In this document: piece by piece, positions 34,030 to 54,112 of the stretch
How the letters are laid out: each line of letters starts with the position of its first letter
How positions within the stretch are numbered: the stretch's first letter is position 1
DNA from: Raphanus sativus
Taxonomy: Eukaryota > Streptophyta > Magnoliopsida > Brassicales > Brassicaceae
DNA length: 64,000 nt
Assembly: GCF_000801105.2 (NCBI RefSeq)
Contig: NC_079518.1
Span: forward strand, 27,164,772-27,228,771
Direction of reading: 5' to 3'
Program-made: the position numbers and the translations under genes
Notes under the pieces: generated by a model
What the model was told of the DNA's origin: nothing
The model's database searches: none
The model's input: only the letters and a program-made list of their open reading frames with translations

Positions 34030-34439
34030 TGTTTACGGTATATCCAAAAAAATATTGTATAAAAATATTGTATAATATCGAATTATTTTATATTGTACAA
34101 TTGCTAACAAAATTTGACAATTTTTTGCAGGTTTCTATGGATTTTTTTAATTCATAATTGTTCTTCTTATTTTATATTACTTATGGATTATATTTAAAAA
34201 TTTTATCACATTTTATTTTCAGGTTTCTATGGGATTGTGATATCTATGAGATTTTTATCACATTTTTTTAATACATCACTATTTCCTGTATATTTTTCTT
34301 ACATTTGTTTTTTTTTATTAGTTAACTTTTATTAAAAACATACTAATAATGTTGATATCTTTTTTACTTTAGTTAACATTCATTTGTTTTATTCTTATAT
34401 ACTTTTGTGACTTTTTAAGTTTTTGTTTCAGTTTTATAT

Positions 34440-35400
34440 TGAATTTAGTTCACATAGTTTATGTGTACATAATTTATGTTTTAAAACATAATTTTTCTTT
34501 TAAAAAATTAAGCGACAAAGAGCCTAATTAAACCGATCCAAAAAAAACAAACCGAACCGAATATAAACTAAACTGGACATAAAGCACACCGAACTAGACT
34601 AAATATGGTTTACTTCAGTTGAAAAAAATATTAAAATCGAACTAAACAAACCAACCGAACTGAAAAAGTAACAAATTCCACCCCTACTGCCTTGGAGATT
34701 TGCGCAAATCATGTCTCAGCATTGAAACTCTCACTTGTTCTACCTTCTCTTACATTTGAACTCAATCGATATTATACAATATTTTTATACCCGCACAGGG
34801 TGCGGGTCGGTCACCTAGTTCTCATTGTTCACTAAATCATTTTCCAATATATTAAGCAAAAAAATACATGTTAAATATTCAGTAAATATTAATTTGTTTT
34901 CCTAAATTAAATTTGATTTAAATACACTTTATTTACTTTTCCATTAAATCAATGTCAAAAATATATATTTTTATCAGCTTAAAAAATACTTTTTATTGGA
35001 CAAAAAATTAATGGAAATTATAATATCAACTCTTTATTTAACAAATCTGAACGAGAAAGTATCACCAAATTTAAACCGAAACTGGATAAATATCCAAACG
35101 GATTTATATTATTCAAATTTATATGTTATATTATTTTTATTTTTAGATTTAGGAAAATTTAAAGTATATATAAATTTTGAAAATTTAAAATAATTTAAAC
35201 GGGTTATCCAAACCTGTAAAGATCTGAATCAAACCGGGACCAAAATTTATAAACAACCGAATACAACTGGAATCTTTAAACTCAAAAAGGTCAAATCCGA
35301 ATAGATTTTAATCAAATTCGAGTGAGTATCCAAATATCAACATTAGTCAATGTAAAACGTAAATACATCATTTAGTATAAAAAAAATTAAAATAGAAAAT
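34440..35400. other. Repeat-derived AT-rich DNA, no gene
   Basis: 34530-34690 has AACCGAACCGAA-type text and ends in CCACCCCTA, like the edge of a diverged hAT MITE. 35060-35300 has a similar diverged CCGAA/CCAAACGG composition. No ORF with coding character. Confidence 0.45.
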
Positions 35401-35581
35401 TAGTATCCGTGCGGGCGCACGGGTCAAGATCTAGTATATAATTAAAAAGCAAGCTTTGATTTCTATAACCATCTTAATAGAATTAACTCATTCAATATAT
35501 TTTTCACGATGCTTTATGATATTCACTTTGATTTTGTAACTATCCGATAGCTGAGTTTTTCTGATGAGAATAATGAAAGTT

Positions 35582-36516
35582 TTTTTTTTTTAACTCGAAA
35601 AAAGTTGAGATACATGGTATCGATAAGAAACGAAAGACAAAGAATATAAACCAAACAAAATAAAACAAAGACGTAAACAGAACCTAAAACTCATGTATGT
35701 CCACAAGTCTATTCTTTCCACTTTTCCAGAAGAATTCGATATCAATGGAGCTGAGTTAAAGAACAAATGTCTTGAGCAGTCCCAACCCTGAAGGGAATAT
35801 CACCAAGCCATACTAGAACCAGCAACATCAGAAACAATCGAGAGATCAAATCTACACCAACTCCAGCAGCTGCTATCCATGTGAAACTTGCATGACCAGA
35901 AACCACCACTAAAACTAAGATAAAAGGATAAAAGATCTTGAAACGCTACTTGGGAAAACGTCAAAGAAGACCACCAGTTTTACACGCGGACACTCGCAAG
36001 GCAGCCAAGTGACCTACAGAATAAATACTGCCCACCTCCTCGCAAGAGAAAAACTGAAGGTCAAGTTAACTGATTCGTCTAGAAACCATCTCCCAAAACC
36101 ACAAAGGTCCAAGATAAGATCTAGTAGATACCTTCACAGCGAACATAAATCACAAAGACGAATCCAAAAAGCCAACTTAGGATGCGACGAAGTGACTGAA
36201 ACAACAAGAACCAAACAAAAGCAGTATTCCCACGACTTCAAACTAATACTAATTCACCACACAAGAACATAAGTTCCGGTGATCGAGATGCTAGAAAAAC
36301 CATCCTTTCCAGAGACACAAAGCCAGCGATAGAGATGTTAGAGGAACCATCTCTTCCCGGAGACAGAAAGCCGGCGGTAAAGAGCTTTGAGAGCCTTTTT
36401 CCCGGAGTCTTAACCGCTCCCGGTGGCGGTGAGAACCACCAACTACCGGAGCAAGAGAGAGAAAACCGACGGCTGCTCTTCTAACTAGGGTTTGAAATTT
36501 ATCTGTTCTGTTCTGG
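35582..36516 (-). mobile_element. Poly(A) retroposon (LINE-derived or SINE-like), 935 bp
   Basis: A 12-bp target duplication ATAATGAAAGTT (35570-35581 and 36517-36528) flanks a segment with a T-run at its left end, so it is a poly(A)-tailed element on the minus strand. The uninterrupted site is seen in copy 1 near 6840-6860. The minus-strand 5' end is GC-rich for this window and contains a degenerate repeat of about 50 bp (GAGATGNTAGANNAACCATC near 36284 and 36332). There is no reverse transcriptase and I do not recognise the family. Confidence 0.78.
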
Positions 36517-36548
36517 ATAATGAAAGTTGTTTATCTACAAAGAAAAAA

Positions 36549-37590
36549 TCTAATCTATTAAAAATAAAATACAAATAAAAAATAACCTTAACATTTCCTT
36601 AATATTTACATTTGAATGCCACTAACCTTAATTCCCTTAAATGCTGCCGTTTCTAATATAACTTCACCAATTCTCCTAAATTTTAGCTAACTAATATTAA
36701 TCCAAACTATAAACGTATGAAATGATGTCGTTTCAAATTATTGGGTAATAATTTTATATAATATTAATTGGAATCTTCCTTTAGCTTGATTTATGCTTTT
36801 TTCCAAATGGAAAACTTGTAAGGACTTGTATCTTAATAGCTTCTGGACGTGGCCATGATCTTCTAGTCTTCCTGAATTACTCCTTGATCTCACTAAAAGA
36901 TAATATGGCCGTTGGTATTGAGCAAAGATCAGCATACACTCCTCTAAAGCATTTAGTGTAGATGCTGCCAAATAAGAAAGGTTGGTGCAAATGAGGATCC
37001 TCCTGATCTCCTGAGTGCTGGTGCAGCTGAGGACGTCTTGGATGTCTTCTGGATGGTTAATATGATCTCCTGGTTTACACAGATAAGTTTGATTTGGACC
37101 AAATCAAATTGGTTGGCAACTTTCCCAAATTAATGTCGGTTTGACCGGTTTTGGGAAATTGATTGTATCTTGGTATTTCCTGAACTAATTCGCCTGATTC
37201 TGAACTCTCTGGATAGATAATAAATATCTCTTGAAGCCCATGATTGATTCTGGAAAGGGCTGCTTCATGGTTAGGCTGAAATCATCTTCTAAAGTCTGGT
37301 GTTTGCAGATGGACTGGCTGGAGAACCTCCGGTTTGTAAAATTCATAACTTCTTCCTCCGTGAAGTTTTTCTTGTAATTCTAAGCCTCAGTGACTCCTTG
37401 ATGAGTTGGCCTTCTAGGAAAATTGGATTCATGACAAAAGATCTTCTGGTTGTTGAGATATTCGCCTGGAACTGGACATATGTCGCTGGTATCTCTAAAG
37501 TGGCCTGTTTGAACGGTTTGGTGAGACTCTGGTCGAATCATGGATTTCGTGACCACAACAACCCGGGTGGGCGCCCGGGTCCAACTCTAA
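36549..37590 (+). mobile_element. Helitron, 1.04 kb, with a captured or unknown interior
   Basis: Begins A|TCTAATCTATTAAAAATAAA (36549). Ends with a hairpin CCCGGGTGGGCGCCCGGG (37563-37580), then TCCAACT and CTAA (37587-37590). The base after CTAA is C rather than the usual T, so the exact end is uncertain by a few bases. Copy 1 of the local duplication gives the empty site near 6865 (GAAGAAA followed by TACATGATTATTTTT). The interior is less AT-rich than its neighbours; a minus-strand open stretch at 36971-36738 may be a gene or gag fragment, but I do not recognise it. Confidence 0.7.
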
Positions 37591-37662
37591 CTCTTTAACA
37601 TGATTATTTTTTGATGATGATCTAGATTATTTTAAAATAGTGGTTTATTTATATAGGCTTTA

Positions 37663-37689
37663 AATGGGCATATTTTCTCAAGCCCATAT
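37663..37689. promoter_or_regulatory. Paired site II-type promoter elements (ATGGGCAT ... AGCCCATA)
   Basis: Two inverted GGGCAT/AGCCCAT boxes lie about 80-90 bp upstream of the likely transcription start of the AAA ATPase gene. TGGGCY site II elements are common in plant promoters of nuclear genes for mitochondrial and housekeeping proteins. The nearest transposon ends at 37590, so the proximal promoter is intact. Confidence 0.55.
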
Positions 37690-37749
37690 GGAAATGAAAA
37701 AGGAAAATGGCAAAAAGAATATTTAACACGGTCGGAAACTTTCAGTTCC

Positions 37750-38109
37750 GGAACCTAAACAAGTTCGGTCTCTCTCTCTCTCTCTAGCGAATTTGTCTCT
37801 GGTTCTCTCCAATTAACGCCGCACATCCTCTTCCTCTTCCTCCAACCCTCTGATTTCAATCTATTTATAAGATGGAATGAGCATAAATCGATTTTGTCAA
37901 ATATCTATTATTTCAAGACAGGTACGAACCCATGAGGACACACTACTTGTTTGTTTGTGCCTTAACCAAAGTTAGGTTTCGTATTACATTGGAAACTTTT
38001 GAGATTTCGAAGTTTTGGAAAGTGGATTCATGAATTCGAAAGAACTATTCTTTATGTTGTTATTGTTTTGTTTTGCAGTGATTTTGGGAACTGAGGAGAG
38101 TAGCTAACG
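37750..38109 (+). other. 5'UTR and UTR intron of the AAA ATPase gene
   Basis: A CT-rich leader (CTCTCTCTCTCT at 37771-37785) is followed by a 5'UTR intron from the GTACGAACC donor at 37921 to the TTTTGCAG acceptor ending at 38078. The ATG at 38110 is the first one after splicing that opens the long frame. Confidence 0.65.
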
Positions 38110-45528
<7,419 letters not shown>

Positions 45529-46748
45529 AGAAAACTTTCAGCTTTGTTAGTTTGATTTTTTAAAAGTTTTACACAACTAGTGACTTTCTTTCCTTGACTT
45601 TTCTTTGTTAGATCATATTGTAGTAGTAACTCAGTGTTGTATCTTTCTTCAAGTATTCCATGTTTTCATCTTTATGCCCATATAGAATAATCAGTCTTCT
45701 AATTAGAAGATTTAGTCTTACATTAAAGGATAAACATTTGTCTGCTTTGATTTCTTTTAACTCTTTAAAAAAACATTATTTCATTAACCAATAATAAACT
45801 AGTCTTGTTTTGAAATAAGGTGGATTAGACGTTCCTGTTCCAAATACAGCAGATGGAGTTCTAATAGCTTTAATGAAATGAAAACATGACAGATAAATCT
45901 TACTGGTTTTCATCTTCAGTTGTTTTTATCAATTTTTTTTCTTTAATTAGCTTTAGTTAAGCTATCGTCCAACAAGCTTGAAATGCAAATACAAATCAGA
46001 TAAAAAAATGGGATTACATCCAATATCACTACTGTAGAAACACATGCCTAGAAAAAAGTTTCAAGTCCCAAAACGAAACTTCCTTGCAAAAGAAGAAAGA
46101 AACAACAATAACTCCAAACAAGTCCAAACGGGCCCAAAGAAGAGCAAATGGATCCACTAATTAAAAGAACGAAACCTCAAAAAGAAGACGAGTCAGTCGG
46201 ATCCACAACACAGTCAAAACAGAGAGGAACGTAGTAGCTACAGTAATGTAGCTTGTATACATTCATGTACATATCCGTAGCTAAAGAAAGTACGCTACAC
46301 GACAACTTCGATGAAGAGACCAACTCCAAATAACAAGGCCACACAACAAATCTTCATCTTAACTCATAGATTCGCTGAAACGCTTTGAGCCTTCACACTA
46401 ACACTGAGCCATTCCAGTAAATCCAAACCTTACCAGAAAACTTTCAGATGCGGAATACATCACCAGAATACCACAGTTCCTCTCACGACAAACCATCACA
46501 GCACCAAACAAATCAGAGCATGTCTATAAGAAGTCTCACCACCTACCAAAGGTGATCATAAAAAAAAAACGAACGGGAAACAAAAAGCAGAAAAATGGAA
46601 AATTGTTAAATCTTTCTCCGCAAAAATTTCTCTTAATTCCAATGTTAATACGAACTTAAAATTTAAATTAATTTTTAAAACAAATTTCTGTTAGTATTTT
46701 TAAAATTTATTGTTTACCAATATATTTATAAATTTTGTTATCGTTGAA
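45529..46748. other. 3'UTR of the AAA gene and intergenic DNA, no further gene
   Basis: The 3'UTR probably ends near 45700, after an AT-rich stretch; I could not fix a poly(A) site. 45900-46600 is less AT-rich, resembles untranslated or retroposon-type sequence and has no open frame of coding character on either strand. Confidence 0.45.
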
Positions 46749-46802
46749 CATAAAAATTTAAATAAAATAAATAAAATAAATAAAATAAATAAAATAAATA
46801 AT
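46749..46802. repeat. (TAAAATAAA)n minisatellite
   Basis: About five tandem copies of a nine-base AT unit just left of the gene array. Confidence 0.92.
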
Positions 46803-48360
46803 TATATTTTAATTTGTATTTAATAATAGATATGTATATATTTAAAACTACACTCTTACATATATTTTTATCTATTTCTTATGGTTAAAATATATTAAAA
46901 TGACTTGTACAAAATTAAGAGAAAAATTGGATATAAAAGTTGTATAATTATGAGTAACCGACTGGTACGAAAATTTGGAGAATAAAATAATATCACATTG
47001 CCATGATGGTGTATGCGTTTTCAATTTTTATGATTTTAACCTTATATACTCCCTTGATATTTATTAAAAAAAATTATACACCTTTTATTTCTCTTATAAA
47101 CATAAAATAAATATTTATTCACCTATAAAAGTTCAACTAATAATACAATAAGCTGTAAAATACAATCAAATCTTAAATATGATGTAAATGAACATTGAAA
47201 ATCAAAATTTGATCTAATTTATATAGAATATTATAAAATAGCATCAATAAAAAAAAAGAAATATTAAACAGTTATAATCAAGAAACTCGAATAATAAAAT
47301 ATATTCATTTATATACTAAAAATCATCTAATCAACATAAACTAAAAATATAAATGTTTAACACAAAGAAATAACCTTTGTTTGTCGAAACAAAAGCATAC
47401 AATTAAAATGCATGAACAAAATGATATAATATTACTTTAAAACAATTTTTTTTCTTTAAGGGTGTGGAATTAGATATTTTGTATAAGTATACTTAAAATG
47501 AAATATAGTATTTCAAATTTGTTTTTATTTTATTGATTCATTAAAAATAATTTGATCAAATAATCCAAAATAAAAGTTTAAGCATATATTTCGAGGATAA
47601 TGTTTCGGAAGGTCTCTTGAGTGATGCTAAAGAAAAGTTTTTCTTACTGAATGGTGTAATCTCAACAGATAGTAAGATGCCAAAAATCTAAAAACATATT
47701 CGAGAAATACTTTGACCAAGCCTAAAACTATATAGCTATTTGTGAACCATACTTTCTATGGTGGACGATAATAAGAAAGTATTTTTATTTTAAAATCAAA
47801 ACCATTAACCATTGAATAATTTAGACTGCTTTTATTACAGTTTTGGTAATTGAAGTACATATTGATTAATGGAAGAGTGAGTGTGTTTGATGTGCGAAGC
47901 ATTAACTTGAACCACTGTATTTAAAATATTAATATTTTAGTTTAACAAATCATGTCCTGAAAAAAGTGTTAAAATTCAAAATATCGCTGAAGTAGACAAA
48001 CGTGAATCAAACCTTTCTTTGAAGGTTTTCTTTATCTTATTATATGTGTAGTGCGATGCGTTATCTAATAGACTAATTTGTAATAAATTGAATGTAATTT
48101 TTTATTATCTCAAGTTTACGAACTATTTAATCACATTCAATTAAATTGAAAACGAAGCTATAAAATCTTCAAAGTTTATTGTAGATGTTTTGTTTCTTTT
48201 TGAAAAAACTGTTAAATGTTGAGTGTCATGTAGTTGATAACATAATTTCATTAATGAATAAATGTTTAATCAATTAATTACACTTCCACAAATCAAACGT
48301 ACTTACCCCTATAAGATATCTCCTTATTCTCACAAATCTAACAACCAACACAAAAATCAA

Positions 48361-48842
48361 TATGGCCAAAATCCTTCTCATAATAATGCTTGTATCTATA
48401 GTTGTATTTTCACGTCTCTCCAACTTACTCCCAAGAAATTGATTATTCCGACCAAGAACCAGAAATTGTCAACATATCACCTCCTACCGATGCTTCCGAC
48501 AATTCACCAGTTGTTAAATATGAGAGGGCGCTTATGCAACATTACTCGCACAAAAGGCTCAAATTTCTTCATGTTTGTGTTGATAAGATGAACTCGCATT
48601 GTGGAGATATAATTTTCAAAAGCATGTTGGATGAGAAGATAAGATAATATTGACGAATGAATGTTGTCTTCATCTATTAAATATTGGAAAAATTGTCATC
48701 TAGGTCTAGCTCAGATATTTCTATCAATTTACGAGTATAAAGATATTGCAACAATAGCTATTCGAAAAACAAACACAGATGGAACGACTGTGTTCGTAGA
48801 GTTGGTAACCGAGCTGGTACCGAGGTCTCTTTGGAGGAATAA
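48361..48842 (+). pseudogene. Array copy 1, frameshifted prolamin-like protein gene
   Basis: Aligns with the intact copies from ATGGCCAAAATC to the terminal GAGGAATAA but is 4 nt shorter. Single-base losses occur near 48408-48420 (signal peptide end), near 48640 (GAGAAGATAAG for GAGAAGAATAAG), in the A-run near 48690, and near 48765 (ATTCGAAAAA for ATTCCGAAAAA). Some are in homopolymers, so true decay and consensus error are both possible. Confidence 0.85.
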
Positions 48843-49866
48843 AATATATCACATTGCCATGATGTTGTATGCGTTTTCAATTTTATGATTTTAACCATTA
48901 TATATCTCTTGATATTTATTAAAAAAATTATACACTTTTTATTTCTCTTAATAAACATAAAATTAATTATTCACCTATAAAAAGTTCAAACTAATAATAC
49001 AATAAGCTGTAAAATACAATCAAATCTTAAATATGATGTAAATGAACATTGAAAATCAAAAATTGATCTAATTTAATATAAGAATATTATAAAATAGCAT
49101 CAATAAAAAAAAAGAAATATTAAACAGTTATAATCAAGAAGCTCGAATAATAAAATATATTCATTTATATACTAAAAATCATCTAATCCAACATAAACTA
49201 AAAATATAAATGTTTAACAACAAAGAAATAACCTTTGTTTGTCGGAAACAAAAGCATACAATTAGAATGCATGAACAAAATGATATAATTTACTTTAAAA
49301 CAATTTTGTTTTTTTTTTCTTTAGGGTGTGGAATTAGATATTTTGTATAAGTTATATTATAAATGAAACATAGTAATCAAATGTTTTATTGTATTGATTC
49401 ATTAAAAATAATTTTGATCAATATAAATCCAAAATAAAAGTTTAAGCATATATTTTCGAGGATAATGTTTCGGAAGGTCTCTTGAGTGATGCTAAAGAAA
49501 GTATTTTCTTACTGAATGGTGTAATCTCAACAGATAGTAAGATGCAAGAAAATCTTATAAAAAACATTTTCGATATATATCTTTTACCAAGCCTAAAACT
49601 ATTATAGCTATTTGTTGAACCATATCTCTATGCGTGACGATAAATTGAAAACGAAGCTATATTAAAATCTTCAAAGTTTATTGTAGATTGTTTGTTCTTT
49701 TTGAAAAAAAACTGTTAAATGTTGAGTGTCATGTAGTTGATAACATAATTTCATTAATGAATAAATGTTTAATTCAATTAATTACACTTCCACAAATCAA
49801 ACGTACTTACCCCTATAAGATATATCCTTATTCTCACAAATCTAACAACCAACACAAAAATCAAAT

Positions 49867-50350
49867 ATGGCAAAGACTTCTCATAAATAATGCTTGTATC
49901 TATATTATAATTTTCACGTCTCGTCCAACTTACTCCCAAGAAATTGATTATTATTCGACCAAGAACCAGAAATTGTCAACATATCACCTCCTACCGATGC
50001 TTCCGACAATTCACCAGTTGTTAAATATGAGAGGGCGCTTATGCAGCATTACTCGCACAAAAGGCTCAAATTTCTTCATGTTGTGTTGATAAGATGAACT
50101 CGCATTGTGGAGATATAATTTTCAAAAGCATGTTGGATGAGAAGAATAAGATAATATTGACGAATGAATGTTGTCTTCATCTATTAAATATTGGAAAAAT
50201 TGTCATCTAGGTCTAGCTCAGATATTTCTATCAATTTACGAGTATAAAGATATTGCAACAATAGCTATTCCGAAAAACAAACACAGATGGAACGACTGTG
50301 TTCGTAGAGTTGGTAACCGAGCTGGTACCGAGGTCTCTTTGGAGGAATAA
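49867..50350 (+). pseudogene. Array copy 2, frameshifted prolamin-like protein gene
   Basis: The signal-peptide region reads ATGGCAAAGACTTCTCATAA, giving a stop at codon 8, where intact copies have AAGATCCTTCTCATAATA. Further 1-2 base changes occur at about 49950 (TTATTATTCGACC) and 50080 (ATGTTGTG for ATGTTTGTG). The rest is collinear with intact copies. Confidence 0.85.
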
Positions 50351-51744
50351 AATAATATCACATTGCCATGATGGTGTATGCGTTTTCAATTTTATGATTT
50401 TAACCATTATATACTCCCTTGATATTTATTAAAAAAATTTATACACTTTTTATTTCTCTTAATAAACATAAAATTAATTATTCACCTATAAAAAGTTCAA
50501 CTAATAATACAATAAGCTGTAAAATACAATCAAATCTTAAATATGATGTAAATGAACATTGAAAATCAAAAATTGATCTAATTTAATATAAGAATATTAT
50601 AAAATAGCATCAATAAAAAAAAGAAATATTAAACAGTTATAATCAAGAAGCTCGAATAATAAAATATATTCATTTATATACTAAAAATCATCTAATCCAA
50701 CATAAACTAAAAATATAAATGTTTAACAACAAAGAAATAACCTTTGTTTGTCGGAAACAAAAGCATACAATTAAAATGCATGAACAAAATGATATAATTT
50801 ACTTTAAAACAATTTTTTTTCTTTAAGGGTGTGGAATTAGATATTTTTGTATAAGTAATACTTAAAATGAAACATAGTATTCAAATTTGTTTTTATTTTA
50901 TTGATTCATTAAAAATAATTTGATCAAATAACCCAAAATAAAAGTTTAAGCATATATTTCGAGGATAATGTTTCGGAAGGTCTCTTGAGTGATGCTAAAG
51001 AAAAGATTTTCTTACTGAATGGTGTAATCTCAACAGATAGTAAGATGCCAAAAAATCTAAAAATCATATTCGAGAAATACTTTGACCAAGCCTAAAACTA
51101 TATAGCTATTTGTGAACCATACTTTCTATGGTGGACGATAATAAGAAAGTATTTTTATTTTAAAATCAAAACCATTAACCATTGAATAATTTAGACTGCT
51201 TTTATTACAGTTTTGGTAATTGAAGTACATATTGATTAATGGAAGAGTGAGTTTGTGTTTGATGTGCGAAGCATTAACTTGAACCACTGTATTTAAAATA
51301 TTAATATTTTCAGTTTAACAAATCATGTCCTGAAAAAGGTGTTAAAATTCAAAATATCGCTGAAGTAGACAAACGTGAATCAAACCTTTGTTTGAAGGTT
51401 TTCTTTATCTTATTATATGTGTAGTGCGATGCGTTATCTAATATATGACTTTAATTTGTAATAAATTGAATGTAAATTTTTGTATTATCTCAAGTTTACG
51501 AACTATTTAATCACATTCAATTAAATTGAAAACGAAGCTATAAAAATCTTCAAAGTTTATTGTAGATGTTTTGTTTCTTTTTGAAAAAAACTGTTAAATG
51601 TTGAGTGTCATGTAGTTGATAACATAATTTCATTAATGAATAAATGTTTAATCAATTAATTACACTTCCACAAATCAAACGTACTTACCCCAATAAGATA
51701 TCTCCTTATTCTCACAAATCTAACAACCAACACAAAAATCAAAT

Positions 51745-52230
51745 ATGGCAAAGATCCTTCTCATAATAATGCTTGTATCTATAGTTATATTTTTCACGTC
51801 TCGTCCAACTTACTCCCAAGAAATTGATTATTCCCAACAAGAACCAGAAATTGTCAACATATCACCTCCTACCGATGCTTCCGACAATTCACCAGTTGTT
51901 AAATATGAGAGGGCGCTTATGCAGCATTACTCGCACAAAAGGCTCAAATTTCTTCATGTTTGTGTTGATAAGATGAACTCGCATTGTGGAGATATAATTT
52001 TCAAAAGCATGTTGGATGAGAAGAATAAGATAATATTGACGAATGAATGTTGTCTTCATCTATTAAATATTGGAAAAAAATGTCATCTAGGTCTAGCTCA
52101 GATATTTCTATCAATTTACGAGTATAAAGATATTGCAACAATAGCTATTCCGAAAAACAAACACAGATGGAACGACTGTGTTCGTAGAGTTGGTAACCGA
52201 GCTGGTACCGAGGTCTCTTTGGAGGAATAA
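51745..52230 (+). CDS. Secreted six-cysteine prolamin-like (DUF784/ECA1-type) protein, array copy 3
   Basis: Single-exon gene for 161 residues. Residues 1-24 are a signal peptide (MAKILLIIMLVSIVIFF core, probable cleavage after PTYS). The mature part begins with an acidic stretch, has an N-glycosylation sequon (N38-I-S), then a helical domain with cysteines at 73, 81, 102, 103, 113 and 145. The spacing C-x7-C-x20-CC-x9-C-x31-C, with the CC pair, is that of the plant prolamin-like domain found in DUF784 and ECA1 gametogenesis-related proteins and, in a related form, egg-cell EC1 signals. Such proteins are secreted by reproductive cells; the function of this one is unknown. It differs from copies 4-9 by Gln for Asp at 31 and Lys for Asn at 112. 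AATAAA overlaps the stop codon. Confidence 0.85.
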   Translation: MAKILLIIMLVSIVIFFTSRPTYSQEIDYSQQEPEIVNISPPTDASDNSPVVKYERALMQHYSHKRLKFLHVCVDKMNSHCGDIIFKSMLDEKNKIILTNECCLHLLNIGKKCHLGLAQIFLSIYEYKDIATIAIPKNKHRWNDCVRRVGNRAGTEVSLEE

Positions 52231-53626
52231 AATAATATCACATTGCCATGATGTGTATGCGTTTTCAATTTTATGATTTTAACCATTATATACTCCCTTG
52301 ATATTTATTAAAAAAAATTTATACACTTTTTATTTCTCTTAATAAACATAAAATTAATTATTCACCTATAAAAAGTTCAACTAATAATACAATAAGCTGT
52401 AAAATACAATCAAATCTTAAATATGATGTAAATGAACATTGAAAATCAAAAATTGATCTAATTTAATATAAGAATATTATAAAATAGCATCAATAAAAAA
52501 AAGAAATATTAAACAGTTATAATCAAGAAGCTCGAATAATAAAATATATTCATTTATATACTAAAAATCATCTAATCCAACATAAACTAAAAATATAAAT
52601 GTTTAACAACAAAGAAATAACCTTTGTTTGTCGGAAACAAAAGCATACAATTAGAATGCATGAACAAAATGATATATTTTACTTTAAAACAATTTTGTTT
52701 TTTTTTTCTTTAAGGGTGTGGAATTAGATATTTTTGTATAAGTAATTCTTAAAATGAAACATAGTATTCAAATTTTTTTTATTGTATTGATTCATTAAAA
52801 ATAATTTGATCAAATAATCCAAAATAAAAGTTTAAGCATATATTTCGAGGATAATGTTTCGGAAGGTATCTTGAGTGATGCTAAAGAAAAGATTTTCTTA
52901 CTGAATGGTGTAATCTCAACAGATAGTAAGATGCAAAAAAATCTAAAAAACATTTTCGAGAAATACTTTGACCAACCCTAAAACTATATAGCTATTTGTG
53001 AACCATACTTTCTATGGTGGACGATAATAAGAAAGTATTTTTATTTTAAAATCAAAACCATTAACCTTTGAATAATTTAGACTGCTTTTATTACAGTTTT
53101 GGTAATTGAAGTACATATTGATTAATGGAAGAGTGAGTTTGTGTTTGATGTGCGAAGCATTAACTTGAACCACTGTATTAAAAATATTAATATTTTCAGT
53201 TTAACAAATCATGTCATGAAAAAGGTGTTAAAATTCAAAATATCGCTGAAGTAGACAAACGTGAATCAAACCTTTCTTTGAAGGATTTCTTTATCTTATT
53301 ATATGTGTAGTGCGATGCGTTATCTAATATATGACTAATTTGTAATAAATTGAATGTAAATTTTTCTATTATCTCAAGTTTACGAACTATTTAATCACAT
53401 TCAATTAAATTGAAAACGAAGCTATAAAAATCTTCAAAGTTTATTGTAGATGTTTTGTTTCTTTTTGAAAAAAACTGTTAAATGTTGAGTGTCATGTAGT
53501 TGATAACATAATTTCATTAATGAATAAATGTTTAATCAATTAATTACACTTCCACAAAAATCAAACGTACCTATATAAGATATCTCCTTATTCTCACAAA
53601 TCTAACAACCAACACAAAAATCAAAT

Positions 53627-54112
53627 ATGGCAAAGATCCTTCTCATAATAATGCTTGTATCTATAGTTATATTTTTCACGTCTCGTCCAACTTACTCCCA
53701 AGAAATTGATTATTCCGACCAAGAACCAGAAATTGTCAACATATCACCTCCTACCGATGCTTCCGACAATTCACCAGTTGTTAAATATGAGAGGGCGCTT
53801 ATGCAGCATTACTCGCACAAAAGGCTCAAATTTCTTCATGTTTGTGTTGATAAGATGAACTCGCATTGTGGAGATATAATTTTCAAAAGCATGTTGGATG
53901 AGAAGAATAAGATAATATTGACGAATGAATGTTGTCTTCATCTATTAAATATTGGAAAAAATTGTCATCTAGGTCTAGCTCAGATATTTCTATCAATTTA
54001 CGAGTATAAAGATATTGCAACAATAGCTATTCCGAAAAACAAACACAGATGGAACGACTGTGTTCGTAGAGTTGGTAACCGAGCTGGTACCGAGGTCTCT
54101 TTGGAGGAATAA
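53627..54112 (+). CDS. Prolamin-like secreted protein, array copy 4
   Basis: Its 161-residue product is identical to those of copies 5-9. Its promoter differs: the stretch before the TATA box reads CCACAAAAATCAAACGTACC TATATAAGA, with CTTACCCC missing, giving a better TATA box (53571-53578) than the CCCCTATAAGA of its neighbours. This copy could differ in expression (inference). Confidence 0.88.
   Translation: MAKILLIIMLVSIVIFFTSRPTYSQEIDYSDQEPEIVNISPPTDASDNSPVVKYERALMQHYSHKRLKFLHVCVDKMNSHCGDIIFKSMLDEKNKIILTNECCLHLLNIGKNCHLGLAQIFLSIYEYKDIATIAIPKNKHRWNDCVRRVGNRAGTEVSLEE

Noticed and set aside
48758..48958. Antisense and alternative-frame open reading frames in the array
   Set aside because: Shadow frames of the prolamin-like gene or AT-rich spacer.
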